A stretch of DNA of 64,000 bases from CAYNFR01 sp964396595 (GCA_964396595.1 CAYNFR010000004.1:62001-126000); one strand, 5' to 3'; positions 27,190-36,806 are shown, numbered from the stretch's first letter. Translations and numbers: made by a program. The notes: a model not told the origin generated them from the letters alone.

Positions 27190-27981
27190 ATGAGTTATCT
27201 AAATCAAAACATCAAACATTTGCGCAAGCTAAAGAGCTACACACAGGCAGATTTAGCAGAGCGTCTGGGCATAAAGCGGTCATTGATAGGTGCTTACGAA
27301 GAAGAACGTGCTGAGCCAAAGATTGAGACCATTCAGAAAGTAAGTTATTTATTTGACCTGAGTCTGGATCAACTAATCAATCAGGATCTCAGCCTAGGCG
27401 TCCATGGTGAGCAAGTTGATACCCAAGGTAAAACATTGCGCATATTGCCTATCGTCGTTGATAGTAACGACCGTGAGATGATCTCTGTGGTGCCTGTTAC
27501 GGCTCGTGCCGGCTATGCACACAGCTATGCTGACCCGGACTATATAGGGGAACTGCCCAAATTTAACTTGCCCCTACCCGACCTATATCCGGACAAGAGC
27601 TACCGGTTGTTCCAGATAGAAGGCGACAGTATGTTACCTATAAAAGATGGCAGCTATGTCATATGCGAGTATGTAGAAAACTGGCAGACCATAAAAGAAA
27701 CTGAGTGCTACATCATCATTACCCGATCCGAAGGGATGGTTTATAAGCGTGTCTTTAAGATTCCGGGAGAGCAACGCTGGTTGCTGCGATCTGACAATAT
27801 TGCCTACGAGCCGTTCTATATAGACCTTCAAGACGTAGTAGAAGTATGGCAGAGTTTAGCCTATATCAGCTTTGACCTACCCGATCCCATCGATAGAGAA
27901 CAAAGCAATATTCAGCAACTCAACAATCTAGTCTTACAGCTCAAAAACGATGTAGACTCCCTGAAAAAAACCAAAAAATAG
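27190..27981 (+). CDS. XRE-S24 (LexA/CI-like) transcriptional regulator
   Basis: An XRE helix-turn-helix covers about residues 5-60 (TQADLAERLGIKRSLIGAYE). An S24 domain covers about 95-225. The Ser-Lys dyad is visible: Ser147 in EGDSMLP and Lys186 in MVYKRVF, 39 residues apart as in LexA/UmuD. An Ala107-Gly108 pair in ARAGYA lies 39-40 residues before the Ser, about where LexA is cut. A C-terminal coiled coil is likely (about 238-262). It may be a repressor that self-cleaves after DNA damage, and the neighbouring dinB supports this. Many Bacteroidota S24-XRE proteins share this layout and autocleavage is unproven for most. At 263 residues it is complete. Confidence 0.87.
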   Translation: MSYLNQNIKHLRKLKSYTQADLAERLGIKRSLIGAYEEERAEPKIETIQKVSYLFDLSLDQLINQDLSLGVHGEQVDTQGKTLRILPIVVDSNDREMISVVPVTARAGYAHSYADPDYIGELPKFNLPLPDLYPDKSYRLFQIEGDSMLPIKDGSYVICEYVENWQTIKETECYIIITRSEGMVYKRVFKIPGEQRWLLRSDNIAYEPFYIDLQDVVEVWQSLAYISFDLPDPIDREQSNIQQLNNLVLQLKNDVDSLKKTKK

Positions 27982-28015
27982 ATCAAGAAATATATAAACC
28001 ACCAGCCCCTCCGGT

Positions 28016-28963
28016 ATGAATATGTCGGCATTTAATCTCTCCATATCGATCTTAGCAGCACTAATGATCTTCCTATTTAGCCTGAGAGGCTTTTCAAAGG
28101 AGCTAAAGGATCTAGGAGCAGAGAAGCTTCAACTATGGCTGGGGCGTATTACTAAAAACCGCTTTAAAGGTTTTCTGATGGGTGCGCTTATTACGGCAAT
28201 AATTCAATCAAGTAGTGCCGTCAGTTCCATCATTGTGGCACTGGTAGATGCCGGAGTTATCAGCTTTTACAACAGCCTGGGTATACTGATAGGTAGCAAT
28301 GTCGGTACAACCTTTACGGCATGGCTAGTCGCATTTAAACTAGATAATCTAGGTAGCTACCTGATCGTACTCGGCACACTGGTCAGTTTTGTCCCTTATC
28401 GTATTCATCTGGCGGGTAAATCCATTTTTTATCTGGGGCTGATCTTATTTAGCTTACAGCAAATAAGTCTAGCTATCACCCCTCTCAATGAAAACACCTT
28501 GTTTATTCAATGGCTCAGTTATAGCGACCATATCTTGATCGGTGTGGTGGCGGGGGCAATTATTACGGCGATTTTACAGTCTAGTTCAGTCGTGACAGGG
28601 CTCATCATCATACTCGCTTATCAAAATCTCATCAGTCTTCAAGGCGCCATTGCCGTAGTCATAGGCACGAATCTCGGCACGACTACTACAGCACTGCTCG
28701 CATCCATAAATTTTACATCAACAGCCAAAAAAACCGCTCGTGCCAATGCCTTTTTTAACACCATAGGTGTGCTCCTGTTTTTACCGATACTCCCACTGTT
28801 TACAAGATTTATATCGCATCTTTCAATAGCACTACCCTATCAGATCGCGACAGCACATCTCATCTTTAATCTAGTGGTAGCTATTTTGTTTCTGATGCTT
28901 ATCAAGCAGATACACCGTCTGTTTAATCACAATGAAATATCTCCGCCTATTGATACCGGCTAA
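28016..28963 (+). CDS. Na+/phosphate cotransporter family protein (PNaS/NptA-like)
   Basis: Polytopic inner-membrane protein with about eight hydrophobic segments. The family's two inverted repeats are visible, each with the QSSSxV motif: QSSSAVSSIIVALVDAG near residue 64 and QSSSVVTGLIIILAYQN near 188, each followed by GTNLGTT or GSNVGTT. These are the sodium and phosphate sites. At 315 residues it lacks the C-terminal PhoU-like domain of the longer (about 550-residue) bacterial members. It follows the S24 regulator by 34 bases and precedes dinB by 75 bases, possibly as one transcript. Confidence 0.85.
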   Translation: MNMSAFNLSISILAALMIFLFSLRGFSKELKDLGAEKLQLWLGRITKNRFKGFLMGALITAIIQSSSAVSSIIVALVDAGVISFYNSLGILIGSNVGTTFTAWLVAFKLDNLGSYLIVLGTLVSFVPYRIHLAGKSIFYLGLILFSLQQISLAITPLNENTLFIQWLSYSDHILIGVVAGAIITAILQSSSVVTGLIIILAYQNLISLQGAIAVVIGTNLGTTTTALLASINFTSTAKKTARANAFFNTIGVLLFLPILPLFTRFISHLSIALPYQIATAHLIFNLVVAILFLMLIKQIHRLFNHNEISPPIDTG

Positions 28964-29038
28964 TATTATTCTCATGACTTACTAGTTACACTAACAGATA
29001 ATATCCGCTATCATTTATTCATTAAAGCTTCGAGAACC

Positions 29039-30259
29039 ATGACCCATCATCATAGTGCCATAGCGCACCTAGACCTTGACACCTTTTTCGTATCATGCGA
29101 ACGTCTACTAGACAGCCGCCTCAACAACAAGCCGGTTCTAATAGGAGGTATTACCGACCGAGGTGTCGTAGCTTCCTGTAGTTACGAGGCTCGTAGATTC
29201 GGTGTAAGGTCAGCAATGCCCATGAAGCTAGCAAGACAACTGTGTCCTGAAGCCATCATCATAAGAGGCAACACAGGTACTTATACTAAATTCTCCAAAA
29301 TGGTTACAGACATCATCAGAGAGCACATGCCCGTATTTGAAAAATCATCCATAGATGAGTTCTATCTCGATCTCACCGGTATGGATAAATATTTCGGCTG
29401 CTGGAAATATACCTCTGAGCTCCGCCAAAAAATAATCAAAGAGACACATCTACCCATCTCCTTCGGTCTGTCTATCAATAAAACTGTATCCAAAATCGCC
29501 ACCGGCGAAGCCAAGCCCAATAATCAACTTCATATAGAAAACGGTGATGAAAAACCCTTCCTACACCCGCTTTCTGTAAGAAAAATACCCATGGTAGGCG
29601 AAAAAACCTATCAGCAACTATGTCACCTCGGCATCAAAAAAATAGGCACGATCCAAGAAATGCCTGTAGAAATGATGGAAAGCGTCTTCGGTAAAAACGG
29701 TATCAACATCTGGCATAAAGCCAATGGCATAGATAACAGCCCCGTCGTAGCCTATAACGAAAGAAAATCAATCTCCACAGAACGAACATTTGAAACAGAC
29801 ACCATAGATATCAATAAACTACAGGCCATCCTGGTAGCCATGACAGAGAATCTTGCCTTCCAACTCAGACGCGGACAGAAACTGACCTCCTGCATCACCG
29901 TCAAACTACGCTATGCTGATTTTCAGACTCAGACCCTACAAGCGCAGCTTCCTTATACCTCGGCTGACCATATACTCCTCCCTAGAGTCAAAGAGCTTTT
30001 TAAAAAACTCTACTCACGCCGCGTATTAGTCAGATTGATAGGCGTACGCTTCAGTGGACTTGCCGGAGGACACTATCAGATGAACCTATTTGAAGACACC
30101 GAAGAACTTATCAATCTATATCAAACTATGGATAAAATACGCACGAAATACGGTGATAGAGCCATAGTCCGAGCAGAAGGAATAGAAGCCCGCACCATAG
30201 GCCGATTTAACCCATTCACCGGAGAACCACCACCATTATTGGCCAATAGGCATCAATAA
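29039..30259 (+). CDS. dinB: DNA polymerase IV (Y family)
   Basis: Error-prone translesion polymerase. The catalytic acidic residues are in IAHLDLDTFFVSCE near residue 8 and SSIDEFYLDL near 103. The SYEARRFGVRSAMP block near 47 is typical of the fingers, and the little-finger domain covers about 240-350. At 406 residues it is somewhat longer than E. coli DinB (351). Its C-terminus has the cluster NLFED that may serve as a beta-clamp-binding site (inference). The nearby S24 regulator suggests damage-induced expression. Confidence 0.95.
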   Translation: MTHHHSAIAHLDLDTFFVSCERLLDSRLNNKPVLIGGITDRGVVASCSYEARRFGVRSAMPMKLARQLCPEAIIIRGNTGTYTKFSKMVTDIIREHMPVFEKSSIDEFYLDLTGMDKYFGCWKYTSELRQKIIKETHLPISFGLSINKTVSKIATGEAKPNNQLHIENGDEKPFLHPLSVRKIPMVGEKTYQQLCHLGIKKIGTIQEMPVEMMESVFGKNGINIWHKANGIDNSPVVAYNERKSISTERTFETDTIDINKLQAILVAMTENLAFQLRRGQKLTSCITVKLRYADFQTQTLQAQLPYTSADHILLPRVKELFKKLYSRRVLVRLIGVRFSGLAGGHYQMNLFEDTEELINLYQTMDKIRTKYGDRAIVRAEGIEARTIGRFNPFTGEPPPLLANRHQ

Positions 30260-30287
30260 CATATTACAAAAATAATATATATGTTAT
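30256..30287. repeat. AT-rich inverted repeat after dinB
   Basis: Nine-base arms ATAACATAT and ATATGTTAT with a 14-base spacer, starting just inside the dinB stop region. There is no GC-rich core or clean T run, so it is either a weak terminator or an operator for the downstream gene. Confidence 0.4.
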
Positions 30288-30334
30288 AAGCCTCGAAATC
30301 CATCGAAAAAAAAAGTTTTTTGACGAAGCTTGCT

Positions 30335-30342
30335 TATTTTTG
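30335..30342 (+). promoter_or_regulatory. Candidate -7 element of the haloperoxidase-like gene
   Basis: TATTTTTG matches TAnnTTTG, 23 bases before the ATG. A TTTTTTG run lies only 12 bases upstream, too close for a standard -33 element. Confidence 0.3.
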
Positions 30343-30365
30343 TGCTTCACATATCATGAACGCAT

Positions 30366-31733
30366 ATGAGACCCATTCAACCCATAGTTTATCTACTTGC
30401 AATCGTCTTATTCTTTTCTTCCTGTGTAAATGATTCACCTATTACTAACGAACCGGAGGTGGTATCTCCATTAGCAGAAAAATATGATGCACATGTAGTC
30501 ACGGAATGGACTAAACTATATCTCGATATTGAAAAGTATCTAACAAACTTTAGACCTGCCGCCACAGCCAGAGCCATAAGCTACACGAATATGGCTGCTT
30601 ACCACGCTGCACAGCCGGGTATACCCTCTCGCAAAAACCTAGCGACAATATTCCCGGAGGCTAATCTACCAATTTTTGATGACTTTAAAAACGCATATCA
30701 TTGGCCTTCCGCTGTGAACATTGCTAACAAAATAACCTACGAGCATTTCTTGCAAGACATGCCTGTAGCGAGCCGACAAAAAATAAACGAACTGTACAGG
30801 GCTCTCAGAGATATTTATGAAAGAGAGCTATCTCCGGGCACATTAGCTCGTTCTGAAGAATGGGGCGCAAGTGTCGCACAGGCAATGATAGACTACGCAC
30901 GTACAGACCGAGCGGCAGAAGAGCATCTGCCGGATGCCACCCCAGCATCGTATATCCCACCTCAAGGGTTGGGCTTATGGGAAGGTATTCATGGACCGGC
31001 TTATTACCCATACTGGGGAAATGCGCGCACATTCGGTGCATATCCCGATAAAGAGACCGTAATAAGACCACCATTTGCTCCATCCGTAGAGCCAAACAGC
31101 AGATTCTTCCGCGAAACAATGGAAGTATACGAAGTGGTCAGCAACTTAAGTCTCGGCGAACGATGGATCGCAGAATTCTGGAGCGACGATATCGTTGGGC
31201 TCACATTTAGCCCGCCGGCAAGAATTATCGCCATCGCAGAGCAACTGGTTACACTTGAAAAAATGTCCCTAGACAAAGCTCTTTACCTCTACGTAAAAGT
31301 AGGTATGGCAAGTAATGACGCAGGTGTAATGTGCTGGTATGGCAAGTATAAATACAATCTCATCCGACCAGACGAGTGGATAAGAGCAACTATGGATCCT
31401 AGCTTCAAGACCATTCTTAATGATCCGATAACGAATAGAACTGGCATATCCCCATCATTCCCTGCTTACCCATCCGGTCACTCGACTTTCGCCTCTGCCG
31501 GTTCCGGGATCTTTATCGGTATGTTAGGCAATAATTATGCATTTACCGACAGATGTCATGAAGGCCGAACTGAATTCTTGGGCAGACCGCGAAGTTTCTT
31601 AACATTCACTGATCTTGCTGCCGAGAATGCCTATTCGCGTATACCACTTGGCGTCCATTTCAGAATGGACTGTGATGAGGGCTTGCGCCTAGGATATCTC
31701 GTTGCAGAGCGCATTGAGAAATTATTTGATTAA
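30366..31733 (+). CDS. Vanadium-dependent haloperoxidase / PAP2-family lipoprotein
   Basis: The signal peptide ends in the lipobox FFSSC (Cys20), so the protein is anchored in the cell envelope. The vanadate or phosphate pocket of the PAP2/haloperoxidase superfamily is complete: K-x-K-YNLIRP (Lys327/329, Arg334), PSGH (Ser370-Gly-His372) and R425-IPLGV-H431. At 455 residues it fits bacterial members annotated as vanadium-dependent haloperoxidases. The sequence cannot decide between haloperoxidase and phosphatase activity. It has its own terminator and candidate promoter, so it seems to be a single-gene unit. Confidence 0.87.
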   Translation: MRPIQPIVYLLAIVLFFSSCVNDSPITNEPEVVSPLAEKYDAHVVTEWTKLYLDIEKYLTNFRPAATARAISYTNMAAYHAAQPGIPSRKNLATIFPEANLPIFDDFKNAYHWPSAVNIANKITYEHFLQDMPVASRQKINELYRALRDIYERELSPGTLARSEEWGASVAQAMIDYARTDRAAEEHLPDATPASYIPPQGLGLWEGIHGPAYYPYWGNARTFGAYPDKETVIRPPFAPSVEPNSRFFRETMEVYEVVSNLSLGERWIAEFWSDDIVGLTFSPPARIIAIAEQLVTLEKMSLDKALYLYVKVGMASNDAGVMCWYGKYKYNLIRPDEWIRATMDPSFKTILNDPITNRTGISPSFPAYPSGHSTFASAGSGIFIGMLGNNYAFTDRCHEGRTEFLGRPRSFLTFTDLAAENAYSRIPLGVHFRMDCDEGLRLGYLVAERIEKLFD

Positions 31734-31788
31734 TTACAACACACATCAATCACTCACGAAGACTTAAATCTTGAGAGTGGCCATGATA

Positions 31789-31821
31789 AAAGAAGGCGAC
31801 TTGCATCAGGTCGCCTTCTTT
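31789..31821 (+). terminator. Rho-independent terminator after the haloperoxidase-like gene
   Basis: A perfect 12-base stem (AAAGAAGGCGAC / GTCGCCTTCTTT) with a 9-base loop, ending in T-rich sequence. It lies 55 bases after the stop and could work in both directions because of the A residues on its left. Confidence 0.85.
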
Positions 31822-31943
31822 AATTAAAGTGAGCTACTTTATAAAGGATATGGTTCAATCTGTAATAGCCCTTAAATCAGACCCCGTAAATATACCCTGT
31901 CAAGCATAACTACATCCGATTAATTCTGCTCACGATACTAAAA

Positions 31944-31969
31944 AAGGGCAGCCTTGATGTGCTACCCTT
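31944..31969 (-). terminator. Probable terminator of the 32-kb TPR gene
   Basis: Nine-base arms AAGGGCAGC and GCTACCCTT with one mismatch. On the minus strand they are followed by a T run (the A residues at 31939-31945). It lies about 45 bases after the TPR gene's stop. Confidence 0.65.
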
Positions 31970-32014
31970 CAACTAACAAGAAAGATGCGAAAAATGAATT
32001 TCTGGGGTTGGTTA

Positions 32015-33163
32015 TTATCTCGGGCAGATGCCAGGTATATGTTTAAATGCTTCTTCATATCCTAGCCTCGCTGCATTTCGCATGTCGGCACACGCTTTTT
32101 CTGAATCATTAATTCCTATAAAAGCACTAGCTCTGTTATAATAAGCCGTCGCCATCTCAGGGTCTCTAGATATAACTCTCGTAAAATCCTCGAGTGCCAG
32201 CTGATAGTTCTTAGCTTGAATCGAGGCAATACCCCTATTGACCCTATAATCGACATTATCAGGTTGCTTTTCTAACAAATTACTATACGCACCGAGCGCA
32301 ACATCATAATTTTCTAAACTAAAGCTGACATAAGCCAAGTTCTGAAGTGACCCAACATGGGACGGATCGATTGACAGGGCAGCAAGAAAACTGTTAGCTG
32401 CATCTTCATTTTTGGCAAGTTTCATTTCACAGAAACCCTTCAGATAATGAGATTCTACCTTATCAGCCTCAAGTGATGCGCTACTCGTCAGATCGACAAG
32501 TGCTGCTGAATAATCTTCTTCTTTAAGTAAAAGCTTCGCACGCTCCAGTTTCATTTTAGGAACTTCATAAGCTACACGGATGAGTGATGAATAATCTTCC
32601 TTTGCCTTAAGATTGTTACCCGCTCTGACATGGCAAATAGCCCGATTGTATAGAATTTTATAATTGTCAGGCTCTATTTCCAGTACACGGCTAAAGTCCT
32701 GCGCAGCTTGATCATATTTATCCTCCTTCATAAATGCTATAGCTCTGCCTGAATAACAAGAAGTAAGCCCGGGGTCTTTTTTTAACGCAGCAGAATAGCG
32801 CTGAATGGCAGCAGGATATTTTTGGATTTGCATAAGGCTGTAAGCCATATACATTTCTGCATCAGCATTCTCGGGTTCAAGGTCGACAACCTTACTTAGA
32901 TCCTGAATCGCTTCATTGAACTGATTAAGTTTGATTCGTGATTTAGCTCTGTTGTAATAGGCCTTACTATACTTTGGATCTTCCGCAATAGCTTTAGAAT
33001 ATGCGGCTATTGCTTGATCAAACTTAGCTTCTTTAAAATGCAATACAGCTTCGTTATAATGAATAGCGGCTTGTCGATTGACCTCCTGTGCACCAAGAGA
33101 TACTGCTAGTAATAAGAAAGCGACTAATGCAAGGAAATTTAAGCATACAGATTTTACGTTCAT
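32015..33163 (-). CDS. Tetratricopeptide-repeat protein, exported
   Basis: A signal peptide (ALVAFLLLAVSLGAQ) is followed by about ten canonical TPR units filling the whole protein, such as FDQAIAAYSKAIAEDPKYSKAY, FNEAIQDLSKVVDLEPENADA and YQLALEDFTRVISRDPEMATAY. No other domain is present. It likely acts as a periplasmic or outer-membrane scaffold. It stands alone between a convergent haloperoxidase-like gene and the divergent mevalonate operon, so context gives no clue to partners. At 382 residues it is complete. Confidence 0.85.
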   Translation of the reverse strand: MNVKSVCLNFLALVAFLLLAVSLGAQEVNRQAAIHYNEAVLHFKEAKFDQAIAAYSKAIAEDPKYSKAYYNRAKSRIKLNQFNEAIQDLSKVVDLEPENADAEMYMAYSLMQIQKYPAAIQRYSAALKKDPGLTSCYSGRAIAFMKEDKYDQAAQDFSRVLEIEPDNYKILYNRAICHVRAGNNLKAKEDYSSLIRVAYEVPKMKLERAKLLLKEEDYSAALVDLTSSASLEADKVESHYLKGFCEMKLAKNEDAANSFLAALSIDPSHVGSLQNLAYVSFSLENYDVALGAYSNLLEKQPDNVDYRVNRGIASIQAKNYQLALEDFTRVISRDPEMATAYYNRASAFIGINDSEKACADMRNAARLGYEEAFKHIPGICPR

Positions 33164-33352
33164 CGGAAATTGTGTTTAAGTGGCTTGATAAACGATATGC
33201 GTTTTCTGATTAGTACATTTGGCGTTAATTGGGTATAAAAATTAGGGTTAACCTAAAGAATCTTGTTTTTGACAGAGTCTTATTGGTGGGATAGCAAAAT
33301 CCTCAGTAGCGAATAAATGCACCCTTCATGGTTAAGTTCAACTTCATAACCG

Positions 33353-33360
33353 TATTTTTG
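33353..33360 (+). promoter_or_regulatory. Candidate -7 element of the mevalonate operon
   Basis: TATTTTTG matches TAnnTTTG, 48 bases before the idi2 ATG. No convincing -33 element was found. Confidence 0.35.
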
Positions 33361-33407
33361 TTAGCTCTCAGAATCTTATTAACACAGCAATCAGTAGCTT
33401 CGCCTTT

Positions 33408-34409
33408 ATGACCGAACTGACCGACAGAAAAAAAGACCATATTCAGCTTGCTATAGAATCAGCCACTGACAGACATAGTCTTGACAGAAGGTTTTATTAT
33501 GAACCGCTTCTTACCACCCACCCCGGTGAAGTGCGCGCGATTAATGGTTTTTTTTTAAAAAAAGCTTACCGAGCTCCTATATGGGTATCAAGTATGACAG
33601 GTGGCACACAATGGGCGCGACATATTAATCATAATCTTGCCCGCGCATGTGGGGAGTTTGGGCTAGGTATGGGTCTGGGGTCTTGTAGGAAGTTGCTCGA
33701 TTCTGATGAATTCTTCGAAGACTTTAATGTTCGATCATTGATGCCTGAGCAAGCCCTTTATGCTAATCTAGGCATAGCTCAGGTTATAGAGCTCATCTTA
33801 ACTAAAAAGCTATATAAACTTAAAGAACTAGTGAATAAGCTCGAAGCTGATGGTCTAATAATTCATGTAAATCCGACGCAAGAATGGCTACAACCCGAAG
33901 GTGATCGAATTACTGGACTTAGTCCGCTGATAGCCATCAAAAAAGTGTTAGATCACGTAGATTTCCCCATTATTGTCAAAGAAGTAGGACAAGGAATGGG
34001 GCCTTTAAGTGTGAGATGTCTTATGGAGCTTCCGCTCGCTGCCATAGAATTTGGCGCCTACGGCGGAACAAACTTTGCTAAACTGGAGAATCTGAGACAT
34101 CCCGAAACAAAAGAAATCGATCCGCTATGTTATGTCGGGCATACCGCTGATGAAATGATCGATTTTGTTCATGAGATTTCTCAAACGATCACGCCAAGCT
34201 GTAAAGAATATATCATCAGTGGAGGTGTCAAAACGTATCTCGACGGATATTACTACAACGAGCGGCTTCGATTTAATTCTGTATATGGACAGGCGGCTTC
34301 ATTTCTTGAACACGCTCGTGAATCTTATGATAAACTGGCAAGCTTTGTAGATAATCAGATATCCGGTTATCAATATGCGCTCAGATATCTCAGCTTACGC
34401 AACACTTAA
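33408..34409 (+). CDS. fni: Isopentenyl-diphosphate delta-isomerase type 2
   Basis: FMN- and NADPH-dependent enzyme interconverting isopentenyl and dimethylallyl diphosphate. The N-terminus TDRKKDHIQLA is the type 2 signature. WVSSMTGGTQWA near residue 56, HVNPTQEWLQPEGD near 151 and the flavin loop VKEVGQGMG near 192 are present. At 333 residues it is normal. It starts a mevalonate gene set and is followed ten bases later by HMG-CoA reductase. Confidence 0.95.
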   Translation: MTELTDRKKDHIQLAIESATDRHSLDRRFYYEPLLTTHPGEVRAINGFFLKKAYRAPIWVSSMTGGTQWARHINHNLARACGEFGLGMGLGSCRKLLDSDEFFEDFNVRSLMPEQALYANLGIAQVIELILTKKLYKLKELVNKLEADGLIIHVNPTQEWLQPEGDRITGLSPLIAIKKVLDHVDFPIIVKEVGQGMGPLSVRCLMELPLAAIEFGAYGGTNFAKLENLRHPETKEIDPLCYVGHTADEMIDFVHEISQTITPSCKEYIISGGVKTYLDGYYYNERLRFNSVYGQAASFLEHARESYDKLASFVDNQISGYQYALRYLSLRNT

Positions 34410-34419
34410 GAGCATTAGC

Positions 34420-35772
34420 ATGAATGACGAAAAACGTACTATAAACGGATTCTCGAAGCTCTCCAAAAGTGAAAAACTCAAATGGATAGCTGACAATTTT
34501 CTTCAGAATCCGGAAGATGCCATTTCCACTATTTCATCTTACTGGCATCCCGAGAGTGACTTCCAAAAAGTATTTGACGGTTTTAGTGAAAATACAATTA
34601 CCAATTTTCACATGCCCTATGGTGTAGCACCCAATTTTCTCATCAATGACAAAGTATACTGTGTCCCTATGGTGATAGAAGAAAGTTCGGTGGTGGCTGC
34701 GGCTTCAAGTGCCGCGAAATATTGGATGGATCGAGGTGGGTTTAAAGCTCACATCATCGATACAGAGAAAATCGGACAGATACATTTGAAATCCTCTGTT
34801 TCCTATACCGATCTTAATAAAATATTTAAGCAATATCATATAGATATCCTGGATGAATGCAAGGATATCACGCGAAATATGGAAGCACGTGGAGGAGGTG
34901 TTGTGGGTGCAGAATTGATCAAATTTGAACAAGCGCATGATTGTTATCAGATCAGAATGAGATTTCAGACATGTGACTCTATGGGTGCGAACTTTATAAA
35001 TACTGTACTTGAACAGTATGCAAAGAAATTTAAAGAACTTGTTGACAGAGTAGCCTTGTCGGTAGACTCTGTCGAAATAATCATGAGTATTTTATCTAAC
35101 TACACCCCAGACTGCCTTGTTCGTACCGAGGTAGCTTGTCCTATATCAGAACTTGGGGAATTCCCTCATGGTTTAAGTGCGGAAGGCTTTGCCAACAAAT
35201 TTGTTCAAGCAATAAATATAGCTGTAATGGACAGTTATCGAGCCGTCACACACAACAAGGGGATATTCAACGGCATAGATGCTGTCGTATTGGCTACAGG
35301 TAATGACTTTAGAGCTGTCGAAGCATGTGGTCACGCCTATGCAGCTAAGGATGGACGATATACCAGCTTATCCAATGCTGCCATTACGGACGGAACCTTT
35401 CATTTCTGGATGGAAGTTCCACTTGCCTTGGGGACAGTAGGAGGACTGACCAATACCCACCCTATGGCTCGTTACTCGTTGGAAATGCTAGGCAATCCAT
35501 CCGTTTCCGAATTAATGTTCATTATCGCTACTGTAGGTCTTGCTCAGAATTTTGCTGCCATCAGATCGCTCGTCACTACCGGCATACAGAAAGGACACAT
35601 GAAAATGCACCTCACCAATATCCTTTATCAACTTAAAGCCACGGAAAAAGAATTTATCCTCGCTATGAATCATTTTACAGATGAGGTCATTTCTTACACC
35701 GCCGTGCGAAATTTTATCGATCAGCTCCGCATAAAACCAAGAATATCCTCTAAAAACTCGGAATTTAACTAA
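34420..35772 (+). CDS. Hydroxymethylglutaryl-CoA reductase, class II type
   Basis: Reduces HMG-CoA to mevalonate. NGFSKLSKSEKLKWI at the start, PYGVAPNFLIN near residue 66, EESSVVAAASSAA near 87 (catalytic Glu), ATGNDFRAVEACGHAYAAKDG (catalytic Lys region), NTHPMARYSLEMLG (catalytic Asp region) and GHMKMHL (catalytic His) are all in place. The soluble 450-residue form without membrane anchor fits class II. I start at the ATG at 34420; an in-frame ATG at 34375 lies inside idi2 and adds 15 residues unlike the family. Confidence 0.93.
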   Translation: MNDEKRTINGFSKLSKSEKLKWIADNFLQNPEDAISTISSYWHPESDFQKVFDGFSENTITNFHMPYGVAPNFLINDKVYCVPMVIEESSVVAAASSAAKYWMDRGGFKAHIIDTEKIGQIHLKSSVSYTDLNKIFKQYHIDILDECKDITRNMEARGGGVVGAELIKFEQAHDCYQIRMRFQTCDSMGANFINTVLEQYAKKFKELVDRVALSVDSVEIIMSILSNYTPDCLVRTEVACPISELGEFPHGLSAEGFANKFVQAINIAVMDSYRAVTHNKGIFNGIDAVVLATGNDFRAVEACGHAYAAKDGRYTSLSNAAITDGTFHFWMEVPLALGTVGGLTNTHPMARYSLEMLGNPSVSELMFIIATVGLAQNFAAIRSLVTTGIQKGHMKMHLTNILYQLKATEKEFILAMNHFTDEVISYTAVRNFIDQLRIKPRISSKNSEFN

Positions 35773-35840
35773 AATTCATATATTAAATATTCTAATACAA
35801 TAAATACTAAGTATATCTTGGCGGCATATTAGATTGCGCA

Positions 35841-36758
35841 GTGCCTAAACAACTCTATAAAGCCAACGGAAAGTTATTGCTATTCGGGGAGTACGTCGTT
35901 CTCGATGGTGCACTTGCGCTTGCCATTCCCACTAAGTATCACCAGACAATCCAAATCAAAGCACACAGAGGATCTGATTTATTATGGGAATCGTATGACC
36001 TCAATGATCAATTATGGTTTGAGGCACAACTTTCTCTATATGACTTCTCAGCCATTAAGACAAACGATCAAGAAACAGCCCAATACATCCAAAAGCTTCT
36101 AAAAGGTGCTGTTAGATACAATTGTGAATTTCTAGATAAATGGAATGGGTTCAAAGTAATAAGTAAGATTAATTTCCCTCGCACTTGGGGTCTAGGGACA
36201 AGCAGCTCGCTAATCCATTGTGTCGCCCAATGGGCCGAAATACAATCATTCGATCTACATTTTCGCGTTTCCAACGGTAGTGGATATGATATCGCCTGTG
36301 CGGCCTCCGATGGACCCTTGACATACAAATTGACAGATGATGAAATCTCTTATTCTGAGATTGATTTTAATCCACCCTTCCTTAGTAAAATCTACTTTGT
36401 CCACCTTGGAAAGAAGCAAAGCAGTTCTGAAGCCATAAATAAGTATCTGAAATCGGCGAAAAAACGTAAAGATGCTGTTGCATCTATTACAGAACTTACC
36501 AAGAAGGCTCTTGCCACCAAGTCTGCTTCCGAATTTGGCGCATTAATGCGGGAGCATGAAAAATTAATTTCATCCCTAATAGATATGCCTTCGATTGCTG
36601 AGCAATTTCCTGATTTAAAAGGAGATATAAAATCTCTTGGTGCATGGGGTGGAGATTTTGCCATGGTATTGTCAGGTGAACCAATCGCCAATCTAAAAGC
36701 TTATTTTAAAAACCATGGACTGGATGTGGTTATCCCTTACAAGGAGATGGCGCTGTGA
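35841..36758 (+). CDS. GYDIA-family GHMP kinase (putative mevalonate-pathway kinase)
   Basis: GHMP-fold kinase. The N-terminal ANGKLLLFGEYVVLDGA is the substrate strand, GLGTSSSLIH (117-126) the phosphate loop, and SGYDIACAASDG (147-158) the family-naming GYDIA motif. Its place behind idi2 and HMG-CoA reductase implies phosphorylation of mevalonate or phosphomevalonate. No second kinase or decarboxylase gene lies nearby, so the pathway must be completed elsewhere. It starts with GTG; the 68-base gap after HMG-CoA reductase shows no terminator. At 305 residues it is complete. Confidence 0.87.
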   Translation: MPKQLYKANGKLLLFGEYVVLDGALALAIPTKYHQTIQIKAHRGSDLLWESYDLNDQLWFEAQLSLYDFSAIKTNDQETAQYIQKLLKGAVRYNCEFLDKWNGFKVISKINFPRTWGLGTSSSLIHCVAQWAEIQSFDLHFRVSNGSGYDIACAASDGPLTYKLTDDEISYSEIDFNPPFLSKIYFVHLGKKQSSSEAINKYLKSAKKRKDAVASITELTKKALATKSASEFGALMREHEKLISSLIDMPSIAEQFPDLKGDIKSLGAWGGDFAMVLSGEPIANLKAYFKNHGLDVVIPYKEMAL

Positions 36759-36806
36759 TACGCGCGATGTATACGTTTTTAATATCCTTGCTATAGTACA
36801 TCGAAT

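Noticed and set aside
34375..34419. ATG start of HMG-CoA reductase inside idi2
   Set aside because: The extra 15 residues are unlike the family, and the ATG at 34420 begins the conserved N-terminus.
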